Below, one piece after another: positions 13,335 to 26,158 of a DNA stretch of 64,000 nucleotides; position 1 is the stretch's first letter, and each line of letters starts with the position of its first letter. Origin of the DNA: Apostichopus japonicus (lineage: Eukaryota; Echinodermata; Holothuroidea; Aspidochirotida; Stichopodidae); the NCBI RefSeq assembly GCF_037975245.1, contig NC_092574.1:24593713-24657712 (forward strand), in the 5' to 3' direction. The notes under the pieces were generated by a model. That model did no database searches and was not told where the DNA came from. It worked only from the letters and a program-made list of their open reading frames with translations. The translations under genes were made by a program, and so were the position numbers.

Positions 13335-13440
13335 ATCAGGCGAAGGTAGGAATCGAACCTCGGACCTTCGTGTCACAAAACTAAGTCAACAGAAAGTCAA
13401 CAGAAAACGGTATAACAATGCTCCAGGCCCGTAATATTGC
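13335..13440 (-). mobile_element. tRNA-like (SINE) remnant with B box
   Basis: On the minus strand GAGGTTCGATTCC (around 13349-13361) matches the RNA polymerase III B-box consensus. It is preceded by CACGAAGGTC and followed by TACCTTCG, and about 70 bases upstream GGAGCATTG resembles the 3' half of a D-arm. The T stem pairs poorly and an 18-bp region with TTGACTT is duplicated in the anticodon area, so a functional tRNA is unlikely. A decayed tRNA-derived SINE, or a tRNA pseudogene, is the best reading. It lies about 40 bp from the 15-bp minisatellite, which could mark its tail. Confidence 0.45.
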
Positions 13441-14163
13441 TAGAGAGTCACTTACTGGTCACTATCGTTCAAACTTCAACGAGCATTTCCCTGTCACTCA
13501 TCTGATCAAATTTCACCATCTTCAAGCTTTGGCATGAAACATTGGGGACCTTTAAAGTTGACTACGTCACTATTTCCCAGACAACTTCATTACTTGTCAA
13601 CTTGTATATAGGGTACGCGACATTTTGATCTCTAACAGGATTGCGCGCGGCATTATGGGCTTAGAATCCCTATAGATTTATATCGCTTATATATATGCAT
13701 GGATGGGTCGATATATTCATTACAAATTCCAAGCAGTTGATATTTAATAGGTTGGACTATCATATAAACGGGTCGCTTTATAGATCCTCCTGTATCAACT
13801 GAAGTTTAAAACGGAACATACATCTACGGTATGAGTTACAATTTTTACATTGAAAGGTTGAACTAGTTTATGAAGTGATATTTTATCCCCTTTTTACGTC
13901 AAAGATAAGCTGCTCTGTGAAATAGTTTCGCAAAACTAGATCTGCGGCGCCGGCATACAGCTATCCGTCAATTCCATAATGAATGTGTCTGAGTGTCTAT
14001 TTGCAAGCAGGCTTTACGGGGTTTTCCTTTCTCGTTTCATTTAACTTTCATTTCGAGGCGTTACGTGTGGAAGCTTAAAAGTGTGAGGATGATATAACGA
14101 CCCATACATCAACGTGACGTTTATTTCATCTGGGCTTATGTTTGCGATTGAATCCGATTCTCA

Positions 14164-14670
14164 ACATGGCTTTATCAGTTAAAGTTGACTACCCGGTCAT
14201 CGGTTAAAACTGATGTGTGGTATAATTTATTAACATGTGTCACATTTATGACCAGTTTCTACTGAAGACTTACGAACAGATAATACTAAAAACACAATCT
14301 AATATATAATGATTGACTGGACTAGCCAGACTATACTCTAAAGGTTTCAAAAATAATTTCGTCCACATTTTAATATTATATAGTGGATGACACTTTAATG
14401 CAAAGCGCTTACAATCTGCAATTTGAACCATCTTTACAAGGTATACTTACTAGTCAAACATATAGGGACATATAGGGACATATAGGGACAGGGACTCCTA
14501 ACCAGTCATTAGTTGAAACTGCCTTTGAGTAATGAATTCGTCTGTTAGTCATTTTTCACAGTATCATCTGCTGAGATGTCTATAACATGTATTACGGTGT
14601 TATAACACACTTCAGTTTATACTGATTAACGATTGTCAATTATTCGCAGTACAAACTGATCAAGCCATGT
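14164..14670. mobile_element. MITE-like element with long imperfect terminal inverted repeats (complete copy)
   Basis: The left end ACATGGCTTTATCAGTT (14164-14180) is matched by the reverse complement of 14654-14670. Inward, the AAACTGATGTGTGG region near 14208 pairs with the reverse complement of the CACACTTCAGTTT region near 14605-14620, and AACATGTG pairs with ACATGT near 14588. The total is about 507 bp with no coding capacity. A 10-bp unit, TATAGGGACA, is tandemly triplicated at 14460-14489. A second copy lies at about 30118-30525 in the same orientation. The ends could shift by several bases and no clear target-site duplication is visible. Class (DNA-transposon MITE or other fold-back) is inferred. 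Confidence 0.72.
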
Positions 14671-15115
14671 ACAGGGGTCGAAAGCCCAATCGGGCTCCGA
14701 AAAAGATTAACTCTCTGGGACCATTTTTGAAAGTTTTCATAAATTCATGGTACATTATATAGGCGTATCATTTAAATTTGTGGTGGACGGAAGCACGTTC
14801 CAGATCCATCACTGGCCCAATTATTGACACTGGACCCTGGGATTGTACCCCAACTGACCCACTCGCTCGTCAGGCCTGCCCAATTTATACTGTATGTATG
14901 GAAGCTACAAACATGTGTATATACCATGCGAATTGCTCTCCTCACGGCATTTATGCTATATGCCCATGTAGCAAACTGTGACGGATCTAATATGTATAAC
15001 CAGCACACAAGAAATTTGCTCCATGCGCCCTTCTCAGATTCATTATGTTCCAAATTAAACTATTTTCCTTGTTCTTCACTCCCACCCCCTCCCCACCCCC
15101 ACAGGGCCATAGCAC

Positions 15116-15118
<3 letters not shown>

Positions 15119-15193
<75 letters not shown>

Positions 15194-15194
15194 G
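15119..15194. repeat. (TA)n microsatellite
   Basis: About 75 bp with one AA interruption. The open frame of 138 codons over 14824-15240 is largely this tract plus unassigned sequence. Confidence 0.98.
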
Positions 15195-15506
15195 TTCATT
15201 GTCTTTTTGTCCCTCGCCTAATACACTTATTGAAGAGTAAACCAATTATTATCCAGCACAAATTGGATCCAAGTTATATTGCAATATGTATTGATAATGC
15301 TCTCACATACATTATACGATTTCTCATTCCATAATTAAATCCAGTATGAAGGTGAACATAAATTGAAAGGTGTCCTTTCCGTGACTTTGGCGTGACGGAT
15401 GCATTCAGTTTATTTGATGTAAAGGACAATAGTTTACATATTTTCACCTCGCGTATTTTGGTGTCCTTGTCATTTTGTTTACCCATTGTGCTTCATCCTT
15501 AAACAT

Positions 15507-15863
<357 letters not shown>

Positions 15864-15865
<2 letters not shown>

Positions 15866-16830
15866 TCACAGCACCTGAAAATAAAATTATTGATTTATTT
15901 CGGCAGCGTCCTGATATCAAAATCAGTTCTGCATCCGTCGCCTGATAGTGGAACTGATATCTACATTATATTGTTTTCAACAACATCCTCTGCGATGTCT
16001 TATAGGCCAACTTATGAATGTCATACTTGTAATTCAACTTGAACTTCTACGATGTACCCTTGACATCTGCTCTTCTAGGAAATTTCATCCAACAGCCTAT
16101 CCTCTAGATACTCGTTTCCATGTCTACATTGTAAACAAGAAACACGCCGATTTCCAGAGAGGGTTTCATAGAAAGTACTTTAGAGATTGTCACCTTGACT
16201 GAATGGCTGTTCTACGTATACTTCTTGAAATGATTTACTGTAATGAAATCCGTGACGTGAGATTATAGATTTGATGTTTCCTTCAGAACAAATTTCCGCG
16301 AGTTTATCCGTTAGCCAATCTTGTCAGCTAGTGCAATAGAGCACGTGATTGACTGTAGACTTGACCTTCCATTGCAACGTTGCCCTTATACCCACGTGAC
16401 CAACATCTGCACATATTGTTACTTTTTGTCCATGTATGCGATATTCGGGCTCATGAAGTGGGGGGGGGGGGGTAGGTGAGGTGTTGTTTCACACTATTTG
16501 AGAAACGGTAAAGCCGCAATTTTTATGATTGACTTAATGAATGAGTTAATGTAAAGATAATATACCCGAAAAGGTAACATTTTAATTTCAGTAGACCAAA
16601 ATCCCACAGGGGAGGTGAAGGACTTATCGCGTTTGCCAATTAAACAAAAAAGAAGAAAAATCAAATAAATCAAAACACATCAGAGCAATAACGATGAATT
16701 TCTGGGACAATTTTTTTTCTTTCTGATTGATAAAACGTCTTTAATATAAGCGTTCGTTTATTTGAGGGGGGGGGGGGGTGTCCATTGCGAATACTACATG
16801 TCTCCTTTGGTTAATGGTTATTCAATTGCA
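15864..16830. other. Unassigned DNA with G runs
   Basis: Poly-G runs at about 16461-16472 and 16767-16778. An 84-codon frame at 15948-16202 shows no known motif. Confidence 0.55.
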
Positions 16831-17135
16831 AAATGAAGCCTTTAAATTGCAAACTTCGGAAATGATACTATGTCCAAAAGAAAAAAAAAAACAAAAAACT
16901 TCCAAAGCCCATGACTTCCGCGTTATCAAGGCCTTCTGGTTGTAGGAGGAATGGTTAAAGTTGTTTACATGAACATGTTCAAAATGAGGCCTTTAAATTG
17001 CAAACTTCGGAAATAATACTATGTCAAAAACAAAAAACTTCCAAAGCCCATGACTTCCGCGTTATCAAGGCCTTCTGGTTGTAGGAGGAATGGTTAAAGT
17101 TGTTTACAGGAACTGTTCAAATTTGAAGCTTTAAA
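16831..17135. repeat. Tandem duplication, 151-bp unit, about 2.1 copies
   Basis: The unit beginning AAATGAAGCCTTTAAATTGC at 16831 repeats from 16982 with near identity, including CCATGACTTCCGCGTTATC and GGTTGTAGGAGGAATGG. The main difference is a shorter A-rich run in the second copy. A third, truncated and diverged start (TTTGAAGCTTTAAATTG) is at about 17120. High identity points to a recent event. Confidence 0.95.
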
Positions 17136-17622
17136 TTGTTTGAAATGGATTCCATTGTAGTTAATCGATTACAAAAACAAAACAAACTTTGATCTCATCG
17201 ATACACTCCACATTTGGGAGCCTTTCTAACTGTTTGTTGAAAGATAAAATAAATAATATATAATAAAAAAACTTACCTACTTAGGTTGCTGGGCATATTT
17301 TGTATATTTGACTTGATTATCCCAATTCTACCCCATCGATCCAAAAACAAACAAACGGACTTTGCTTTGACAGTGTGGACACGTCTGTTCAAACCAAGCG
17401 GAGCGGTAAGGGTTGTTAATATTGAAGAAAAATATTGATCGCTTTTGGACAACATAAATTATAGGGTGCCTTTAAATTGAAAGTACTGACCACGAAAATC
17501 TGTTTTCCCTATCACGATACTCCATCAGAAAATAAAGGGACCGAGACTTTCATCAACTTGATTTGATTTATAATGTAATGGGGTATTCAAAGAGGTAATA
17601 TAATTGCAATAACTCGCAACTT

Positions 17623-17695
17623 ATTTGTGACAGAAGGGCCTAGTGTATGCTTTCATATTATGATGTGTCGATGTAAGATGTGTCGATAACACACG

Positions 17696-17752
<57 letters not shown>

Positions 17753-17844
17753 GTGTGTATGTGTGTATGTGTGTGTATTATCGACACATCTTATATCGAC
17801 ACATCATCACATGAAAGCATACACTATGCCTTTCTGTCACAAAA
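17623..17844. mobile_element. Fold-back (long hairpin) element with (TA)n loop
   Basis: The left arm from GTGACAG at 17627 to about 17700 is the reverse complement of the right arm from about 17762 to CTGTCAC at 17840, with about seven mismatches over some 70 bp. The loop is about 50 bp of (TA)n followed by TGTG-rich sequence. Each arm contains GATGTGTCGAT twice. No ORF is carried; short frames starting at 17751 are shadows. The arm length and similarity suggest a MITE or other fold-back element in which a microsatellite grew at the centre. Target-site duplications are not evident. Confidence 0.8.
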
Positions 17845-19722
17845 TGGAAATATATATTTTACACGCAATATTTCTTTTCATAGTAACTGGTACAATGTAC
17901 GCTATACCCTCCAAGGACGAAGAGCAAAGAGAAGAGAAACGGAATAAGAAAATAGAGTCCGACTGGTACACCAAACTTTTCAATTAAATTTCGACGAAAC
18001 CAATAGCATTGCAAATAAAAAAATAAAAAAAGTCTCTAAATTGATGTTCTCGAGATTGCCTCACGCCTAGCCAAGAGTTTCAAGGACAATTGGTAACACT
18101 TGATCGTTGGCTTTCTTTGAGAATTGTTCGGACAAACAATTTAGAATCCTTCATTTATTTTTCTTGTACGAAATGGCAACACGGTAAAATTGAATTAAGC
18201 AGCAATTGTCGAAGAGGACTAGTATTTAGAAAGAACCATTTTCTGTTTTATTCAGACGTATACCTCTCACTTTTCCCTATATAGCTTCATTTGAAAATGA
18301 TTGAAATAAGAGCTCACCTCACAGCTCGCTAGATATTTATAGATCTGTCAGTTACACAGTAAATTAGAACAAGGTAAACTAAGATAATTCACCTAAAACT
18401 TGAGGGAGATGAAATCAAACTGAATATTCATGTGTTAAAGGTAGTGTAGAACGTCACGTGATTGAGCTTAACGCAACCAAGCAATAAAACCGGTACTTGT
18501 GCGTAGAAAATATGCATATTCGTATTTAGGCCTATGCATATTCAAATAGGAAAACAGATACGAAACTTAGTATTACAATATTTATGGCCATTTCTTAAGA
18601 AAAAGACTGACCGATTTACAAAAGCAAGAAAACAGAAAGATATGATTATTAGATTTGCATATTTGCCCGCAAATATCACTATCATGGAGCTATAGCCTCT
18701 GAAAGCTCCCTGCTTCAAATCCAAGAGATCACACAATCAGATGCTGCTTGATTATTCTATATAATAATATACACGAAAGCAAATTTTCATTCCAGAGTCA
18801 CTTGATTAATAACGGACAAACTCATCAACTAACAAATCTACCAACCAACCCATGCGCGATGACGCGGCTTAATAATTGACATTTAAACGATTGAATTGGT
18901 ACTTATCAATTTATGAATTCTTTTACAGGCTTCACTTTAAGCTCAGAACCTTCTATCCAATCTTAATAATGCTATATATCTTTCAAAGTAAAGCATCCAC
19001 AAAGTTTAGTCATGGTATTATCCTCGTTTGATATTTGTCCACAACCTCATATCACCTGTTTAAACTTTAACTAGATACCATGCAAACATAGGAATTAATA
19101 TTTAACTAATTGGGACTGGAATCAAGAGTTTATCAAATGAACCACAGCTTATAAATGAAACATATTAATGAATTTACAGCTTTACCGCCATTTATGATGC
19201 TCATGCTCTCCGTATCAATAACGTTGAAAGTAGAATTTTTCTGTAGCTAAAAGTGAAATGATCACAAATTTCTTGCTACTCCGACTAGCGTAATTGTCAT
19301 CAATCTTTTCTTTTGTTATTCAATACAAATAATACATTACAAACAGTTAATTTGACACGAATTAAGCGTTCATGCTGTTAAATCATTTACAAGATGTAAA
19401 AACGATATCAAATAATATATTTAGTAGATCTGTGACGCAAAATGACTTTGTTGAAGTCACCAATCACTATAAAACAATATTAAAATAAGATCCAAATGTA
19501 AATGTTATAGATTGGTTTAATTAAGGTTGATTACCTAAAGGTGTTCAATCACAAACACTATTACAACTTAATTAGATGCATAAACATACGTGCAAGATAA
19601 TACCAAGACATTGATAGGATCTTCCGATTTTATCTTCAATAGAGTAGAGTAATCAATCTCAAAGGTGTATCGTTGGCTGTTGTACGAAGAACTCTGTAAT
19701 TGAGCCAAACATATTATTCATT
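17845..19722. other. Unassigned AT-rich DNA
   Basis: TATGCATATTC-like sequence occurs twice around 18510-18545. No gene is recognised. Confidence 0.55.
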
Positions 19723-20152
<430 letters not shown>

Positions 20153-20161
20153 AGGAGAATC

Positions 20162-21112
20162 AAAGCACTTCAGTCCGCCAATAACAGGTTTTAGCACAGA
20201 GACGGCCTTGGTTAGAGTTAAAACTGATCTCCTCAGTTCCCTTGATAACGGTAAATTAAATTATGACATTTACTAAATTGGAAACATATTTTAATTTCCG
20301 TGGAGCTGTTATCAGGTGGTTTAAGTCGTATTTAGAACATTGCTCACAAACAGTCCAGCTATCCTTCTATAGTTCGTCCTCGGATGTTAGACCATGAAGT
20401 TCCTCATGGGTCTATCCTGGGTCCTGTCCTCTTTTCGTTATATTCATCGGTTCTCGGAAAATCACTCAACTCTATGTCACCTTTGATCCAAACGATCTTG
20501 AACTCGTCCATGTGGATGTGCAAGTATTTTCTTAAGTTAAATAATGTAATAAAAACATAATGTAATAAGACATGGGGTTATTTTTTCCAGTCGGTCTAGT
20601 GACAGACGTAAATTTAATAATATTTCACTCCGGATTGGTTATAAAAGTAATGTATACCATTCCTCTGTTACGCAAACTTGGTCTTTATTTGGATAAACTA
20701 CCTTACTATGGATATACAAGTTAATTATATATGTAAGTCTAAAATGTATCATATTAGATAAGTGGGTCACCTTCATAAATATCTTGATTAGTCTGCAATT
20801 GAAAAACTTATTCAAGCAGCAATTTCCTAGGCTTGATTACGCAAATTCTTTACTATAGTAAGCGCAATTTCTACCCAATTATCTAGACTGCAAAAGATCC
20901 ATAACGCGGCTGCTCGAATTGTTCACAGAGCGAATAAATATACTGCCATTACGGTACTCCAATGCTGAAAGAGCTGCATTGGTTACCTATCACATCTACG
21001 CATAGATTACAAAATCCTCAATTTGGCCTTTCGTGCTGTTAAATGTAATACCACAAGTTACTTATGTGATATATGGCATCGACAAGCTAGAAATAGGCCG
21101 TCTAGATCCCAA
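20162..21112 (+). mobile_element. Decayed non-LTR retrotransposon (CR1/L2/Rex-like) reverse transcriptase fragment
   Basis: Translation across frameshifts gives the conserved blocks of a LINE RT in correct order. They are a [15 protein letters not shown] block (about 20190-20235), WFKSYLE with SQTVQLS (about 20318-20370), VPHGSILGPVLFSLY (about 20400-20445), TQLYVTFDPND (about 20465-20500), LQKIHNAAARIVHRA (about 20890-20935), LKELHWLPIT (about 20965-20995) and LNLAFRAV near 21020. The stretch that normally carries AAFDTVDH is deleted, and the YADD catalytic box before TQLY is missing, so the enzyme is dead. Stops and at least four frame changes show an old copy. It abuts a 430-bp purine microsatellite on its 5' side and 891 bp of (TATC)n on its 3' side. 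No 5' ORF, endonuclease domain or 3' tail is visible. The clade call rests on motif style and is approximate. Confidence 0.85.
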
Positions 21113-21114
21113 TA

Positions 21115-22005
<891 letters not shown>

Positions 22006-22015
22006 AAATAAATAA

Positions 22016-22170
22016 TTTATTTTGTAAAGCGTAAAATCCACAAAAGGTAATATGACTAGATGTTCTCGTTAGTTTAACAATCCTTGCTGCTATGTTTTGG
22101 AGCCTTTGCAGTCGTTTTATTTGTTTAACCGGTAGTCCACAGAAAAGAGGGGTAAAGATATTACCAGAGA
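22016..22170 (-). mobile_element. Second LINE reverse transcriptase fragment, opposite strand
   Basis: The minus strand reads LFCGLPVKQIKRLQRLQNIAARIV followed by KLTRTSSHIT. This is the thumb/connection segment of CR1/L2/Rex-like RTs that normally precedes the LHWLPI block. Decayed sequence extends towards about 22200. The expected downstream block is absent: the match stops near the (TATC)n boundary. It faces the plus-strand RT fragment tail to tail across the microsatellite. Its wording differs from the first fragment (QIKRLQRLQNIAARIV against SRLQKIHNAAARIV), so it is a different element and not an inverted copy of the same one. Confidence 0.75.
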
Positions 22171-22200
22171 GCAGGACTTAAACTGAGTTGATGAAATAAC

Positions 22201-25200
22201 TTTTCAAAATTTGTTGTCTTTTCTTATTATATTAATGATATAGTAATATGTACATGACAGCTTCATGAAACACCGACGATGTTTTTTTCTTTACGAATAA
22301 CGTACTTCGCCGAGAAAAAAAGACCTTTCTGGAATTTCACGTTTGGTATCATAATTATTGTATGTCTAAATTCGTTTACTTTTTTTTAAAGAATCGAACC
22401 TTAAGAAACACTTTACGCTTATTATCATTTTGAGACATTTCTGTCTTCCGAAGTCTTTGAATTCTTTAAGATCCTCCCGATAAAGGACAGACCGACGCAC
22501 GTGCGATTATTTGCAAGAATAGTTATTTTCTCAATTGGCGAAAACGTTTATTGTGAAACGTCTCAAGTTTAAGAGTGGCGAGAAGTCAAATTCATAACCG
22601 TAAAATCACACTTTATTCCAGACATTTCTTCAATGCATTTTCTTGTACGGTGTTTTCTTGTGTCTGTGCGAATTACGTCCGGAGTCGGTCCAGCATGTGG
22701 GTTGAATTTAAGAGATAGAAGCAATGATCTTACAATGCACAATAGCAAAATTAATTCAAATTCTGCTCATTTTCTTTTCATTAAGTACAGTTACCAATAA
22801 AAAAAAACAGTCCTGAAGGTAGAGAAAGGATTAAGTTTATGTGAAATAGGGGCATGGAGTGGGCATTGTGGATTACCTATTGTCAATGAATTTTTATTTA
22901 ATCACAAAAAACAAAACAAAATCAAGATCCAAAACAAGATTGATTATATTGATTATCGAAAGCAAGTGTGTACAGATGCCACAAAAAAAAATTTCTGATA
23001 TCCGTCAATTGAGAATAAAGAGTAAATAAAATACTTCGCACAGTGTTCTTATCTCATGAATGGAAGGAACCTGGAATTTACAACACGTGATTAAAGTGCC
23101 GGCATATTCAGTAAGTATTTATCATTTTATGATCTTGTCCAGGGTTTAGTTTTATACCAAAATATAGCACGCATTGTTTTTTAACAAACCCTTTTATGAT
23201 CCCCTCATCACTAAATTCATGTGGGTTGTCTTTGGTCAGATTAGCCCCGGGATGACGCAAACTTAACATCAGTAAATAGATGATGCCAACTTTTCCTGTT
23301 CCTTCGAAATTTCATGCTCTAAAACCAACAGATTTCTCAAATTCCGAAGTGAAATTTTGTGTGCATTAGACTGTAAACTATTCGGTATTTATAACAATGT
23401 TGTGCATGTTTGACTCTGTGCTTTTCTTTAAATCAGGCGACGCAAATTGTTAAACGGAGAGGAAACTGCATGAACGCGGCAGACAAGCATCGGTACAACT
23501 CAAAAACAAATTACCCCTTTAGACACAGAAAAATGGTGGTTCGTTTGTCACCCTGGCCTACTTCTTAGTTTGATGAAAGCATCAGAACACTCTTACATGC
23601 TACCTTGATTTATGTCGTACATGCCTTTGTATGATGTTTTATTCATGACACGGGCATGTTGTTCACGTGCTCGCCTCATGATTGCGGCAACTTTGTTAGC
23701 TTCTTAATGATAAATGATACACTGATATTGACTGCATTTTCATCTTGTCTTGATACTCAAGAAAGACATATACAGAAAGGGAGAATATTTTAAGACGTAA
23801 CAAGAAAACAGCCTGGTAAAGAGTCCATAGTCCAGGCTATATATACACCAAGGGTATGGGATAGCCTATTTGATTTCCTCTAATAGAAACAAACACTTAT
23901 GCATACTGGAACATTTATTTCAGAAAATTAATACATAAAATAGATCAGAAACTCCTTTTGAACGATCAGGCAAAGACAGTGAATATTATCAAGGTTAATT
24001 ATTGTCCACATTTTGAAAAGTTTTCGGAACGTCTCATTAGAAAATATGCGCTAAACGTAAAAACATATTCCTTCCATGCATACTAGTGTTTTGTATTCTA
24101 ACACGCATTGGCAATTTGGAACCTTTTTCGCTCCCTTTCCTGCATGTGGATGAAGGCTTTGCGTATCATAGTCTTTGTTGTCAAGAGGTCCGTTTAGAGC
24201 CCAGCTTGATGGGATGCAAGGACACAAACCCTGACTCTGGTACAGTGTAGGGGCGTTAGACTGTCTAAAATGGCGCACAGCACGTTAGATTTTACGAAAC
24301 ATACACGTGTGCACCACATGACTTGATCATTTTGGTCTGTGCATGATGGCCGCTCATCAATTAACGATGGTGTTAACTGTTATTATTAAAGATTCAGCAA
24401 CGGCTAGAAATGAAAGATTTAAAACTGAACTGCACTTTGTTTTTGTAGACATTAAAGGCCTATGTTGTGGTATCTTGACAAGAATATTACCTATTCAATG
24501 GGTGTCCCATCTTGTGACACAAACTGTCGCAATAGTCCAACATGGAGAAATAATAAAACATGATTGAGCCTGCTTTTTCAAGAGGTTTGTGTTTTATGCT
24601 TACAGCTTTGCAGCTCTGGAACCCTGCCCAACCCGTCCAAGTTCAAAACCGCGAGTTTAATTTCTCAAATATTGAAAAAAATGGTATAGAATTGCAACCA
24701 TATATCAAAACTTTAACTTGTGCCTGAAGTAAAAATCAGTTAATTGGTACGCACATCTAACGTATGTTATATGAAATTATTTATCCTGATGACTCGATTA
24801 AATATGATTTCAACGCCGCCTTACGTTTATTTTGGGTCACTCTCGTAATTTTCCGGTCGATTTGTTTGCATAATCATTGCCAAAACAACAGATCCATAAC
24901 TTTGACGCCTCCGTTTGCGTAAGCCATAATGGTGGGAATGAGCTCACATGGTAGTCTACCACTGCGGGAGTGTGTTTACAATGGATAATTTTGTAACAAC
25001 GGAACACACGCGCCTTGTAGCGAGCAGTACTGAAGTATGCTGTATAGGATTACTACATGGAAGCATTGGAAGTATGTTTATTCTATCATAAGTATTAAAC
25101 TTATGAAAGTATTAAACTTATCATAAGCAATCATGTACCACCGTATTTATGCTCGAAGACACATAGTGTACATAGTAAATACAAATAACATAGGACACAC

Positions 25201-25728
25201 TACAAGTACACAAGTGAGGGAACTGAAAATCTGAATAATCTTTATGTGTACGATTTAATCATGTAACTCGATGGGAAAGGTCGGCTTTGTTTTACTACAT
25301 GTCGTAAATGTAATTGAAAGTCCTACCTTACGAATTACGTGAGCGTGAACAATTAACAATCAAAACATGCATTTAGACCAGCTAATGGCTGTATTCTATT
25401 AAATAGCCAAATATTGAAAAGAATACAGTTAGTCTCGTACTATAGCCTGACATCGCTTTCATATTCATTTAACCTCTGCATTGGTATATAATAATTATTC
25501 CCCTCCCCCGTTGATGGCATTTACGACTTAAAATAGTGAAAAATGATAAAGAATAAAGAAGTATAAATTTCTAGTTTGACTTCTTTAATTGCTCTGCCAA
25601 AGTATGTCATGCGTGGCTGATTGAAAATAGTTCACAGATGAACAACCCACAGAACGTGTAGGAGTTGAATACTCTACTCAATATACCACTAGGGAGATCA
25701 GGTGCCACTCTCACGCGATATACAGCGC
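22201..25728. other. Unassigned DNA after the LINE block
   Basis: No convincing RT or other protein match. A minus-strand frame at 24051-24278 lies in slightly GC-richer DNA but has no known domain. AGTATTAAACTTAT is directly repeated at 25090-25120. Confidence 0.5.
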
Positions 25729-25809
25729 AGACACACCCACCCACACACATACACATCCATCAATCTATTCAGACATCCCTCCATCCAGATATAGATATAA
25801 ATATAGATA

Positions 25810-25840
<31 letters not shown>

Positions 25841-25978
25841 CGATAAATATATATATATATATTTACATATATAGATATTAAGATATATATATATATTTAT
25901 ATATATATATATAAAGATATATATATATATTTATATATATATATCTATCTATATATATATATATAGATATATATATAT

Positions 25979-26017
<39 letters not shown>

Positions 26018-26158
26018 TATATATATAGCTATAGATATAGATATATAGGCTAGATATATAGATATAGATATATACATATACATATATATTTATCTATATA
26101 GAGACATATATAGAAAGAGAGAGATATAAATAGTAGATGTATATATATATATATAGGT
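25729..26158. repeat. CA to GATA/TA imperfect microsatellite cluster
   Basis: CACACCCACCCACACACATACA leads into mixed GATATA, TATATT and TAGATA units over about 430 bp. It is much less pure than the other arrays, so probably older. Confidence 0.95.

Noticed and set aside
13072-13376. Repetitive MHPKC, LNACI and FRMHA proteins
   Set aside because: The 15-bp unit is a multiple of three and keeps several frames open at once on both strands, which is expected without coding.
13335-13440. Functional tRNA gene
   Set aside because: The B box is good, but the T stem pairs poorly, there is no intact acceptor stem or anticodon arm, and an internal duplication disrupts the expected spacing.
14772-15053. 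93-codon minus frame and overlapping plus frames in a GC-richer patch
   Set aside because: No recognisable motif. Plus and minus frames are open over the same bases and no splice or start context favours one.
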